From contig JAOTZA010000050.1 of assembly GCA_029861655.1 (NCBI GenBank), forward strand, positions 1 through 13,632: a DNA stretch of 13,632 bases, read 5' to 3'. Both the position numbers and the translations under genes were made by a program. This stretch comes from Acidobacteriota bacterium. Its GTDB lineage: Bacteria > Acidobacteriota > Thermoanaerobaculia > Multivoradales > JAHEKO01. This document shows positions 1 to 5,749 of the stretch, in pieces. The notes below the pieces were generated by a model that worked only from the letters and a program-made list of their open reading frames with translations, did no database searches and was not told the origin of the DNA. Numbering within the stretch: the stretch's first letter is position 1; the number at the start of each line of letters is the position of its first letter.

Positions 1-2
1 AG

Positions 3-611
3 CTTGGAATTTTTCTTGTGATGGCGAGTCTGGCGTTTCCCGCGTGCGCGGCCCCGGAGAAAGAGCCTGTGGCGACCGCATCGGCAGACACCGAGGAGAC
101 CGTTCCCGATGAGAGTCCTAGGGTGGCTCTCGACACGGACAAGGGGAAGATCGTTGTGGAGCTCAACGCGATCAAAGCGCCCAAGAGTGTCGAGAGTTTT
201 CTCGATAACGTGCGAACCGGGTTCTATGACGGGACGGTATTCCATCGCGTGATCGCAGGTTTCATGATTCAGGGTGGCGGCTACGATGTAGAAGGCCGGC
301 TCAAGCCGACCAACAAGATGGTAGTCAAAGGAGCCGACAACGGTCTGGGGAACGTGCGCGGGACGATCGCCATGGCGCGAAAGAACGATCCAAACAGTGC
401 TTCCGTGCAGTTCTACATCAATCATGTAGACAACCCCTCGCTCGACCACACGGGCAAGAGCCTCCAGGGCTGGGGGTATGCGGTTTTTGGTTTAGTCGTC
501 GAGGGTATGGAGGTGGTCGACGCGATTGCCGCCAGTCCGCCCAACCGAAAGAACCCGCCGGTGGTGATCCGTAGCGCGTCGGTCTTGACCGACTCAGAAG
601 GCGGGTCCTGA
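3..611 (+). CDS. Secreted cyclophilin-type peptidyl-prolyl cis-trans isomerase (5' end probably outside the window)
   Basis: The protein would catalyse cis-trans isomerisation of Xaa-Pro bonds, probably in the periplasm or as a lipoprotein. The cyclophilin core is clear. Counting from the GTG at 18, FHRVIAGFMIQGG lies at about residues 75-87, with the catalytic Arg in FHR and the Gln in MIQ. RGTIAMAR is at 114-121, SASVQFYIN at 127-135, and SLQGWGYAVFG at 148-158, a segment resembling E. coli PpiB. Residues 1-34 form a short hydrophobic stretch with a Cys (LAFPAC), then a Glu/Thr-rich linker. This looks like the end of a signal or lipoprotein signal peptide, although the lipobox is imperfect. 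The frame is open to the window edge (codons from position 3) and the visible N-terminus lacks the basic residues expected of a signal peptide. The true start is therefore probably upstream; GTG at 18 and ATG at 21 are fallbacks. The TGA stop sits inside a stem-loop. Confidence 0.9.
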   Translation, partial: LGIFLVMASLAFPACAAPEKEPVATASADTEETVPDESPRVALDTDKGKIVVELNAIKAPKSVESFLDNVRTGFYDGTVFHRVIAGFMIQGGGYDVEGRLKPTNKMVVKGADNGLGNVRGTIAMARKNDPNSASVQFYINHVDNPSLDHTGKSLQGWGYAVFGLVVEGMEVVDAIAASPPNRKNPPVVIRSASVLTDSEGGS

Positions 612-631
612 GCGGGCGGCTCTAGGACCCG
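602..631. terminator. Stem-loop between convergent genes, probable terminator
   Basis: Bases 602-613 pair with 619-622 and 624-631 to give a 12-bp stem with a single bulged T at 623 and a 5-nt loop (gggcg, 614-618). The outer arms are CGGGTCCT and AGGACCCG. The stem contains the TGA stop of the isomerase gene and lies 5 bases beyond the stop of the opposing gene, so it could terminate both. The plus side is followed by a weakly T-rich run (gtctattt) rather than a true U-tract. Confidence 0.55.
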
Positions 632-636
632 AGCGT

Positions 637-1233
637 CTATTTCCGGGTCTTTGTCCGGGTGTAGTCGAGGCAGCCCCACAACACCTCGAGCTGTTCCCGA
701 CCCTGCGGCAGGCTCATTCCGCCCCAGACATCACGCACTGCCGACAGCAGGTCGTGAAAGTCAACATCGCGTTTTTTCTGGATGATCCGGCGGATGACTG
801 CGAAAACGTCGGAAGCGTTCCAGCGCGATGGACGTTTGCCGCGGAGCTCTTGCCAGCCCACTTCGAGGGCGGTGAGCCGGCGGTTGGCCACGGCGGGATC
901 GGCATAGAAAGCGTTGAGTCGACGGACCGAGGCGAGATCTTCGAACCGCAAACCCTCGGGAATCTTGTGGGTGCTGATGACCTGCCAGTGCTGCGGTAGA
1001 AGTTCCTGCTTTTTGATCTGGGCGAAAAGCCCGTCGAATTTGGGCAGCACGAGCTGGTCAAAGAGAGCCGCCAGGACCGGGTAGTCCTCACCCTCGATCC
1101 AGCGGGCGATCCCCTCTTGGTCGGGAAGGGGGCGTGGGGGCGGCTTCAGTTTGGGTGGGGGCTTGGCAGCCGCCGGCTTCGTTTCGGTGGCTGGGGCCGC
1201 GGGTTTCTCGGCCGGGGTCTCAGCGTCGCTCAT
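637..1233 (-). CDS. Conserved-looking hypothetical protein with Ala/Pro/Lys-rich N-terminus
   Basis: I do not recognise this 198-residue protein. Residues 1-38 are a low-complexity Ala-Pro-Lys-Glu tail of a disordered type. From about residue 40 the composition is that of a normal globular, mostly helical, soluble domain: Trp/Phe/Leu-rich segments such as RWIEGEDYPVLAALFDQLVLP at 44-64, broken by charged stretches. There are visible Trp residues at 45, 83, 127, 138, 170 and 186, and the C-terminus is basic (TRTKTRK). I see no signal peptide, membrane helix or familiar catalytic motif. It stands alone on the minus strand, convergent with the isomerase gene, and a non-coding repeat region lies upstream. 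The ATG at 1233 has no good Shine-Dalgarno; a TAGAGT hexamer lies 9 bases upstream (1243-1248). The sustained non-repetitive composition of residues 40-198 supports it as real. Confidence 0.7.
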   Translation of the reverse strand: MSDAETPAEKPAAPATETKPAAAKPPPKLKPPPRPLPDQEGIARWIEGEDYPVLAALFDQLVLPKFDGLFAQIKKQELLPQHWQVISTHKIPEGLRFEDLASVRRLNAFYADPAVANRRLTALEVGWQELRGKRPSRWNASDVFAVIRRIIQKKRDVDFHDLLSAVRDVWGGMSLPQGREQLEVLWGCLDYTRTKTRK

Positions 1234-1400
1234 CGAGGGCCGACTCTATCGGACGGTGCTCGAGACCGGAAGTCGCATCGGCCCGGCCCTGGGCGCGATG
1301 GTCTTCTTCCCCGTCGCCGCCTCGAAGCCCGCATCAACCGTCATTGAACTCACGACCGCTCCCGCCGTCGAAGGCCGCCCTCGCGCCAGCACCGGCCTCG

Positions 1401-1429
1401 CCCCTTCGGGGAAGCCCCGATTTGGGGCT
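1401..1429. other. Two adjacent small hairpins
   Basis: CCCC-ttc-GGGG at 1401-1411 is followed directly by AGCCCC-gattt-GGGGCT at 1413-1429. Both are perfect stems (4 and 6 bp). They stand alone in non-coding DNA and are not next to any gene end, so a terminator role is not obvious. They could be part of a structured transcript or a decayed repeat. Confidence 0.35.
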
Positions 1430-1491
1430 CGCCAGGCGGGCGCTCGGCGTCGCCGGGCGAAGAAACCATCGCGGGTGTGGGCCGCTGCAGA

Positions 1492-1561
1492 GGCAGCCCG
1501 GCGAATGCGCCGGCAGGAACGTTGTGAGCGCGCGAGTGAAAGAAACCCGGTGGAGTCAGGG
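1492..1561 (+). repeat. Degenerate direct repeat, copy A
   Basis: This copy aligns without gaps over its first ~54 bases with 1651-1704. Both begin GGCAGCCCGG and share the blocks CCGGC, GGAACG, GAGC and GCGAG. Identity judged by eye is around 70 percent. A further GTCAG block matches at the end after a small indel. The copies start 159 bases apart. Confidence 0.5.
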
Positions 1562-1645
1562 ATGGGTCCTCGCAACGCCTCCAGGTCTCCGCTCGGGCGA
1601 CCCGACGTGCCGCCAGACGACCTCCGAGGACCAGAAAGAGAAGAG

Positions 1646-1819
1646 GTTGTGGCAGCCCGGTTGAACACCCGGCGGGAACGCTGAGAGCCCGCGAGCGCAG
1701 GAGAACCCTGGAAAGTCAGCCCTAGTTCGCGCGGGGGAACAACGAGGCGCGAGCGAACACGTCCAAGGCTGGGTAGCGAGCGCCGTTTCCAGCCGGGTGT
1801 TCAATCGGGCTGCCATAAC
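1646..1819. repeat. Imperfect ~35 bp inverted repeat around a ~100 base core
   Basis: Left arm 1646-1680 and right arm 1784-1819 are near-perfect reverse complements: by eye about two mismatches plus one mismatch in the outer five bases and one inserted A. Each arm reads GTTRTGGCAGCCCG outward-in, followed by TTGAACACCCGGC. The enclosed ~100 bases contain part of direct-repeat copy B and no coding signal. The arrangement resembles a small non-autonomous mobile or palindromic intergenic element. I see no target-site duplication at the outer edges, so that identity is not established. Confidence 0.55.
1651..1720 (+). repeat. Degenerate direct repeat, copy B
   Basis: This is the second copy of the element at 1492-1561. 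Its first 30 bases also form the main part of the left arm of the inverted repeat spanning 1646-1819. A third, poorer partial copy may run from about 1728 to 1772, with shared CGCG, GGAAC, GCGAGCG and GGCTGG blocks. Confidence 0.5.
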
Positions 1820-1843
1820 GGGTCAGGCGCCTGGCACCGCCGC

Positions 1844-1849
1844 TAGAAT
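1844..1849 (+). promoter_or_regulatory. Candidate -10 element (TAGAAT) for a leaderless aldo/keto reductase transcript
   Basis: TAGAAT stands exactly six bases before the ATG at 1856, so transcription would begin at or next to the start codon. No Shine-Dalgarno is present. I find no convincing -35 hexamer at the standard distance. The same hexamer with the same 6-base spacing precedes the exonuclease gene. Confidence 0.45.
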
Positions 1850-1855
1850 ATGGGG

Positions 1856-2965
1856 ATGATCTCAGGCCGCGCGACAGCTGAAGGAACGTCTCGGTATCGC
1901 AAGCGCTTCGAGGGCAGGGTGGCCGGCGGCCACTTTCGGCCGCTGGGCGATCTGTGGCTTTCCTCGATTGGGCTCGGAACGTATCTAGGAGATGCCGACG
2001 ACATCACTGATAGAGGATACGAGAAGGCCATCCGCGCCGCTCTCGAAGCGGGCTGCAATGTCTTCGACACGGCGATCAACTACCGGAATCAGAGGAGCGA
2101 GCAGGCCATGGGCCGAGCGCTTGCTCGCGCGTTCGACGAGGGCGTCGCCGCGCGCGACGAGGTCTTTGTTTCGACCAAGGCGGGTTTTCTGCCGTTTGAT
2201 CGAGACCAGCCGGCCGACCCCCAAGCGTACTGGCTCCGGACCTACATCGAGACGGGTCTCCTGTTGCCCGCCGACATCGCCGCTGGATGCCATGCGATCC
2301 GCCCGGAGTTTCTAGCGGATCAACTCGAACGCAGCCGTCGGAATCTGGGGCTGGGCACGATTGATCTCTTCTATCTTCACAACCCCGAAACGCAAATCGA
2401 GGATCAGGAGGAGCAGGGGTGGTACCGGGTGGGGCGGGCCTTGGGTTGGCTGGGGACGCTTGGAGATCACATCGCCCGCTTTGGGGTCGCGACCTGGGAG
2501 GGCTTGCGCAAGCCTCCCGGGGAGGTCGGCCACCTTTCGCTTGCGGCGCTGGCCGAGGCCGCCCAGCCCGCCGATCGGAGTGCTGGGGGGCCCCGCCTCG
2601 AGGCGATCCAGCTGCCGCTCAACCTGGCGATGCCGGAGGCGATTGCCGCGCCTAGCCAGGAGTTCGAGGGGGTGACGATTCCCGTCGTGATCGCTGCCGC
2701 CAAGCTGGGTCTCGGAGTCTTCACATCGGCGTCGATTCTCCAAGGCAGGCTGGTGCGGGCTCTGCCGCCCGAGGTTGATTCGGCCTTCCCGGGGCTCGAC
2801 ACCGACGCTCAGCGCGCGCTTCAGTTCACGCGCTCGGCGCCTGGAGTCACCACCGCGCTGACGGGGATGAGCCGAGTCGAACACGTGTCCGAGAATCTGG
2901 AGCTCTCAGGCCTGGAGCCGGCCGGGTCCGAAGCCTTCGAACGCCTCTTTACCGGGTCAGCCTGA
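1856..2965 (+). CDS. Aldo/keto reductase family oxidoreductase
   Basis: This is an NAD(P)H-dependent reductase of the aldo/keto reductase superfamily, cytosolic, substrate unknown. Counting from ATG 1856, the TIM-barrel opens with SSIGLGTYLGDADD. The catalytic tetrad is visible as Asp71 (NVFDTAINY), Tyr76, Lys108 (VFVSTKAGF) and His175 (LFYLHNPE). Near the C-terminus GMSRVEHVSENLEL matches the cofactor-binding end of the family. At 369 residues it is longer than a typical ~320-residue member; the extra length falls partly in an insertion around residues 112-150, after the Lys motif. An ATG at 1850 would add only two residues, but it directly abuts the TAGAAT hexamer, so 1856 is preferred. The gene stands alone between the repeat region and the convergent tRNA/secG operon. 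Natural substrate cannot be read from the sequence. Confidence 0.9.
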   Translation: MISGRATAEGTSRYRKRFEGRVAGGHFRPLGDLWLSSIGLGTYLGDADDITDRGYEKAIRAALEAGCNVFDTAINYRNQRSEQAMGRALARAFDEGVAARDEVFVSTKAGFLPFDRDQPADPQAYWLRTYIETGLLLPADIAAGCHAIRPEFLADQLERSRRNLGLGTIDLFYLHNPETQIEDQEEQGWYRVGRALGWLGTLGDHIARFGVATWEGLRKPPGEVGHLSLAALAEAAQPADRSAGGPRLEAIQLPLNLAMPEAIAAPSQEFEGVTIPVVIAAAKLGLGVFTSASILQGRLVRALPPEVDSAFPGLDTDAQRALQFTRSAPGVTTALTGMSRVEHVSENLELSGLEPAGSEAFERLFTGSA

Positions 2966-3007
2966 CTCGCGATCCGGGGGTTCTTATCTCGAGGCTGGCT
3001 GGAGAGT

Positions 3008-3039
3008 CCGCCAGGGGCTTCTGACCGAGCGCCTGGCGG
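3008..3039. terminator. Inverted repeat downstream of tRNA-Leu and the convergent reductase
   Basis: CCGCCAGG (3008-3015) and CCTGGCGG (3032-3039) are a perfect 8-bp stem enclosing 16 nt. It lies 17 bases past the tRNA 3' end on the minus strand and 42 bases past the reductase stop on the plus strand, so it could end either transcript. There is no T-tract on either side. Confidence 0.4.
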
Positions 3040-3056
3040 GAGCGCGAGTAGATTAG

Positions 3057-3141
3057 TGGTGCCGAAGGCCGGACTCGAACCGGCACGGGTTGCCCCACAC
3101 GGCCCTCAACCGTGCGCGTCTACCAATTCCGCCACTTCGGC
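3057..3141 (-). tRNA. tRNA-Leu, anticodon GAG
   Basis: Read on the minus strand the molecule starts GCCGAAG and ends CTTCGGC-A-CCA, a perfect 7-bp acceptor stem with the CCA tail encoded (3057-3059). The anticodon arm is CACGG-TTGAGGG-CCGTG, giving anticodon GAG for CUC/CUU codons. A long variable arm follows, as expected of a class II leucine tRNA. The T arm is CCGG-TTCGAGT-CCGG. Length is 85 nt. It sits 27 bases downstream of secG on the same strand and is probably co-transcribed with or processed from the pgk-tpiA-secG transcript; no separate promoter is evident. Confidence 0.96.
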
Positions 3142-3159
3142 GCGGTCAAAGAGTCTACC

Positions 3160-3181
3160 AACCGGCGGCTAGCCGCCGGTT
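3160..3181. terminator. Perfect palindrome spanning the secG stop codon
   Basis: Bases 3160-3181 are a perfect 22-bp palindrome with arms AACCGGCGG and CCGCCGGTT around CTAG. As RNA it would form a 9-bp GC-rich stem with a CUAG loop that contains the UAG stop of secG. It lies between secG and tRNA-Leu and could be an attenuating terminator or an RNA-processing signal. There is no U-tract, so read-through into the tRNA is plausible. Confidence 0.45.
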
Positions 3182-3606
3182 TCCTGACCTCCCGTGTCAT
3201 CGTTGCCGTCTTCGCTGGGAGTGCTCGGATCGGCTGCGCCCGCCTCGGCTTCCGGGGCGACCGGTTCGGCGAGGTCGTCCACGGTCGGCAGATCGACGGG
3301 TACCTCGGCCGCCGGCGCTTCCTCGACTGCCGGGGTCGCCTGTTCCTGCGTTACCCCCGTCATGACCGATCCCTGGCTCGAGCCAACACGCAAGAAACCA
3401 ATACTGATAGTGGTCAGGATGAATCCAACAAAACCCGCTACGGTCATCTTGTGGAGAAGGTTGGTGGCGCTGCGGGCGCCAAAAGCGGTCTGGGTTCCAC
3501 CGCCTCCAAAAACCGACAGATCCGCGCCGCTTCCCTGTTGTAGCAGGACGACCAGAATCAGGAAGAGACAGATCACGATGTGAAGGGTGTAGAGGACATA
3601 GATCAT
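3169..3606 (-). CDS. secG: Protein translocase subunit SecG
   Basis: SecG is the small inner-membrane subunit of the SecYEG export channel. It has the expected two-helix layout. Transmembrane segment 1 is at about residues 3-22, followed by LLQQGSGADLS with the conserved GSGA-type loop, then FGARSATNLLHK, then transmembrane segment 2 at about 54-72. The 145-residue length is longer than the ~110 of E. coli SecG. The extra part is an acidic Glu/Ala/Pro/Asp-rich tail (about 80-145) of disordered type, with a Gly-rich end. An AAGGAG Shine-Dalgarno at 3614-3619 lies 7 bases before the ATG. It follows tpiA by 31 bases on the same strand and precedes tRNA-Leu. The grouping with pgk and tpiA is common in bacteria. 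Confidence 0.95.
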   Translation of the reverse strand: MIYVLYTLHIVICLFLILVVLLQQGSGADLSVFGGGGTQTAFGARSATNLLHKMTVAGFVGFILTTISIGFLRVGSSQGSVMTGVTQEQATPAVEEAPAAEVPVDLPTVDDLAEPVAPEAEAGAADPSTPSEDGNDDTGGQETGG

Positions 3607-3613
3607 GGGGGAG

Positions 3614-3619
3614 CTCCTT
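3614..3619 (-). promoter_or_regulatory. Shine-Dalgarno of secG (AAGGAG)
   Basis: AAGGAG lies 7 bases before the secG ATG on the minus strand. It is a strong match to the 16S anti-Shine-Dalgarno and shows the organism uses such sites for operon-internal genes. Confidence 0.8.
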
Positions 3620-3637
3620 GGAGAAAAGACGGCCTTT

Positions 3638-4393
3638 TCAGCCGCAGCACCGGATCATAGCCAGAAATCGCTCTGGGTCAAGGCTGGCACCGCCGACAAG
3701 GAAGCCGTCGATGTCCGGTTGGGAGATTAGGGCGGCGGCGTTTTCAGGGTTTGCCGACCCTCCGTAGAGGATTCTCTTGGTCGCCGCCGCCTCGTCGCCA
3801 AGAAGATCGGCCAGGGTTTCGCGCAGGTGCTGATGGGCTTGCTGGGCCATTTCCGGGGTCGCCGAGCGGCCGGTTCCGATCGCCCACACCGGCTCATAGG
3901 CCAGGGCAAAAGGCTCGGGGCGGGATTCGAGAGCCGTCTCGAGCTGGCGTTTGAGCACGGAGAAAGTTTCCTGACGCTCTCTCTCCTCCTCGGTCTCGCC
4001 GACGCAGATCAGGGGAGTGAGTGAATTGGAGACGGCGGCGGCAGCCTTGCGACCCACGAGCCGGTCGCTCTCGCCGTGGTCGCGCCGACGCTCGCTGTGA
4101 CCACAAAGAACCCATGAGCAACCAGCGTCGGCGAGTTGGGGTCCGGAGACATCTCCGGTGAAAGCGCCTTTGCTCTCTGGGTGCAGATCCTGGCCTCCCA
4201 GGCCGATCGGTCCGCTTGCCAGCGACTCGGCGACCGCCGGGAGAAGCGGGGAGGAGACAAAGAGCACGACCTCGGTCGAAAAGCCTTCCCAGCCGGAGAC
4301 AAACGCCTGGCAGTAGTCGCGTGCCTGCCTGCTCAGCAGGTTCATTTTCCAGTTACCACCGATCAGGAGTCGGCGCGGGTTTTGACTTCTCAT
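3638..4393 (-). CDS. tpiA: Triosephosphate isomerase
   Basis: The enzyme interconverts dihydroxyacetone phosphate and glyceraldehyde 3-phosphate in glycolysis and gluconeogenesis (cytosol). The active-site residues are all present: Asn14 and Lys16 in GGNWKMN, His99 in CGHSERR, and the catalytic base Glu167 in YEPVWAIGTG. The phosphate-binding YGGSANPENA and GFLVGGASL motifs follow near the C-terminus. At 251 residues it is the normal length. The start ATG overlaps the pgk stop as ATGA, and a GAGGTG Shine-Dalgarno lies 5 bases upstream inside pgk, so translation is probably coupled. It is the second gene of pgk-tpiA-secG. The loop around 66-80 (GGQDLHPESKGAFTG) departs slightly from the usual GAQNVH-type wording but keeps KGAFTG. 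Confidence 0.97.
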   Translation of the reverse strand: MRSQNPRRLLIGGNWKMNLLSRQARDYCQAFVSGWEGFSTEVVLFVSSPLLPAVAESLASGPIGLGGQDLHPESKGAFTGDVSGPQLADAGCSWVLCGHSERRRDHGESDRLVGRKAAAAVSNSLTPLICVGETEEERERQETFSVLKRQLETALESRPEPFALAYEPVWAIGTGRSATPEMAQQAHQHLRETLADLLGDEAAATKRILYGGSANPENAAALISQPDIDGFLVGGASLDPERFLAMIRCCG

Positions 4394-5589
4394 TTGTTCA
4401 CCTCGAGGACCGAAACACCCGGCAGGATCTTACCGGCCAGCAGTTCGAGTGACGCGCCTCCTCCCGTCGACAGGTGATCGATCTGTTCGCCGACACCGCT
4501 CTTCCGCACAGCGGCGACCGTTTCGCCACCACCGGCGACCGTGAACCCCGAGGTCTCGGCCAGTGCGTGGGCCGCCGCCAGCGTACCCTCGTCAAAGGGC
4601 GGCTTCTCGAATACACCGAGAGGGCCGTTCCAGAAGATGGTGGCGCCGGCGGCGACTTCCCGGGCGAGCTCGGCACGACCTTCGAGCCCGATGTCCACTG
4701 CCTTCGTGCCGCTGGGAACCTCTTCGGCGGCGACGGTCTCGATGCGGTTGGGGCTCTCGAGGTCGTCGCAAACGACGAGGTCCGCGGGAAGGACCACTCG
4801 TGTGTCGAGATCCTCGGCGCGCTGCAGGATCTCGAGAGCCAGATCCAGGCGATCGCGCTCGACGAGAGATTCCCCGAGGTCGAGTCCACGAGCCGCGAGA
4901 AACGTATTGGCCATACCGCCGCCCAGAACCAGGGCGTCGAGACGCGGGAGAAGATTCTCCAGAGTGTCCAGCTTGCCGGCGATCTTGGCGCCACCTGCGA
5001 TGGCGACAAACGGCCGCTCGGGAGATTCCAAGAGCCGGCCGAGAACCTCGACTTCACGCACCAGAAGCCGACCAGCGGCGTTTCGCCGCAGCCGCTCGGG
5101 AACACCAACCACGGAAGCGTGGGCGCGGTGGGAAGTACCGAACGCGTCATCCACATAGGCATCGGCGAGACCAGCCAGGGCGGCGGCGAAAAGCGGGTCG
5201 TTCTTTTTCTCGCCGGAATGAAAACGGAGGTTCTCGAGAAGACAGACCTCGCCCGGGGCAAGAGCCCGGGCAGCGCTTTCGGCCGTTTCACCGACACAGT
5301 CGTCGGCAAAGGCCACCGGCCCTTCGATTAACTCGCTCAGCCGCTCGGCCACCGGGCGCAGGCTGAGACCAGGGTCGGGCTCTCCTTTGGGCCGACCACA
5401 GTGGGAAGCGAGCAAGACACGTGCGCCGGCGCGTCGGAGCTCGGCGATCGTCGGCAGGGCCGCGATCAGCCGGGTGTCGTCGGCGACGCGCCCATCCACG
5501 AGTGGAACGTTGAAATCGACCCGCACCAAGACGGTCTTGGAAGCCAGTGTCCCGAGGTCGAGATCTTCGAGTGTTCTTGTCCTCGCCAT
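4390..5589 (-). CDS. pgk: Phosphoglycerate kinase
   Basis: The enzyme transfers phosphate between 1,3-bisphosphoglycerate and ADP, the first ATP-forming step of glycolysis. The N-domain carries RVDFNVP (23-29), Arg40, SHCGRPKG (62-69), LENLRF (118-123) and DDAFGTSHRAHAS (147-159), together forming the basic 3-phosphoglycerate site. The C-domain carries GGAKIAGK (199-206), GGGMANTF (223-230), WNGPLGVFE (320-328), GGGETVAA (353-360) and STGGGASLELLAGK (374-387) for nucleotide binding. Its 399-residue length is standard. It heads the minus-strand unit pgk-tpiA-secG-tRNA. Glyceraldehyde-3-phosphate dehydrogenase, a frequent upstream neighbour, is absent; the next gene upstream is the divergent tsaD. 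The ATG at 5589 has no clear Shine-Dalgarno; an AT-richer stretch (TTGAAAAGATAGACT) just upstream may hold its promoter. Confidence 0.97.
   Translation of the reverse strand: MARTRTLEDLDLGTLASKTVLVRVDFNVPLVDGRVADDTRLIAALPTIAELRRAGARVLLASHCGRPKGEPDPGLSLRPVAERLSELIEGPVAFADDCVGETAESAARALAPGEVCLLENLRFHSGEKKNDPLFAAALAGLADAYVDDAFGTSHRAHASVVGVPERLRRNAAGRLLVREVEVLGRLLESPERPFVAIAGGAKIAGKLDTLENLLPRLDALVLGGGMANTFLAARGLDLGESLVERDRLDLALEILQRAEDLDTRVVLPADLVVCDDLESPNRIETVAAEEVPSGTKAVDIGLEGRAELAREVAAGATIFWNGPLGVFEKPPFDEGTLAAAHALAETSGFTVAGGGETVAAVRKSGVGEQIDHLSTGGGASLELLAGKILPGVSVLEVNK
4399..4404 (-). promoter_or_regulatory. Shine-Dalgarno of tpiA (GAGGTG) inside pgk
   Basis: GAGGTG lies 5 bases before the tpiA ATG on the minus strand, encoding part of the last codons of pgk (EVNK). 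Together with the ATGA overlap it supports coupled translation of the two glycolytic enzymes. Confidence 0.7.
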
Positions 5590-5663
5590 CTGAGTCTATC
5601 TTTTCAAGAGAGGCGTCCGGTCGCAATTCGCCGCCCGGCTCTTGAATCAGGCAACGGAACAAA

Positions 5664-5688
5664 GGTGACAGGATACTTTCCTGTCACC
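5664..5688. repeat. Perfect palindrome between divergent pgk and tsaD
   Basis: GGTGACAGGA (5664-5673) and TCCTGTCACC (5679-5688) are perfect inverted copies around a 5-base spacer (tactt). The element is in the ~160-base divergent promoter region. It could be an operator for a dimeric regulator, or a dispersed REP-like palindrome; a single window cannot tell these apart. Confidence 0.6.
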
Positions 5689-5706
5689 ACTTGTGCACCA
5701 CTTGTG
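5685..5706 (+). repeat. 11-bp perfect tandem duplication
   Basis: CACCACTTGTG occurs twice head to tail (5685-5695 and 5696-5706). The first copy overlaps the last four bases of the preceding palindrome. It could be a slippage product next to a hairpin, or a doubled binding site upstream of tsaD. Confidence 0.6.
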
Positions 5707-5737
5707 AAAGGAGTGGCGTCTACGGTCATCCAATGAG

Positions 5738-5743
5738 TATCCT
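5738..5743 (+). promoter_or_regulatory. Candidate -10 element (TATCCT) for a leaderless tsaD transcript
   Basis: TATCCT ends six bases before the GTG start of tsaD, the same spacing seen at the reductase and exonuclease genes. No Shine-Dalgarno is present before the start. No clear -35 element is visible. Confidence 0.4.
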
Positions 5744-5749
5744 CACGGC

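Larger units (their letters stand above)
1234..1855. other. Gene-poor intergenic region rich in degenerate repeats and hairpins
   Basis: About 600 bases hold no convincing gene. Open frames exist on both strands, but they translate to Arg/Ser/Ala/Pro-rich strings without motifs, as expected of stop-poor GC-rich DNA. What the region does hold is two small hairpins near 1401-1429, degenerate ~70-base direct repeats, an imperfect inverted repeat, and the promoter of the following reductase at its right end. I saw no transposase, tRNA or recognisable structured RNA. Confidence 0.6.

Noticed and set aside
1134..1684. Several 140-177 codon frames on both strands of the intergenic region
   Set aside because: Arg/Ser/Ala/Pro-rich, overlapping one another and the repeats, without start signals or motifs. 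The region is better read as non-coding.
1646..1819. Integron attC site or CRISPR-like array
   Set aside because: Arms are inverted rather than regularly spaced direct repeats, the GTTRRRY/RYYYAAC core sites do not match, and there are no integrase or Cas genes.
1234..1855. Known structured RNA (RNase P, tmRNA, 6S) in the gene-free region
   Set aside because: None of the conserved core sequences I know for these RNAs was found on either strand, though I cannot run a covariance-model search.
1850..1855. ATG at 1850 as the reductase start
   Set aside because: It directly abuts the TAGAAT hexamer with no room for a transcription start; the ATG at 1856 has the 6-base spacing seen at other genes. 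The difference is only two residues.
4474..5331. Long plus-strand open frame (285 codons) and another minus-strand frame (4398-5309) across pgk
   Set aside because: Both lie entirely over a pgk with every catalytic motif; their translations are low-complexity and motif-free, as expected of stop-poor GC-rich DNA.
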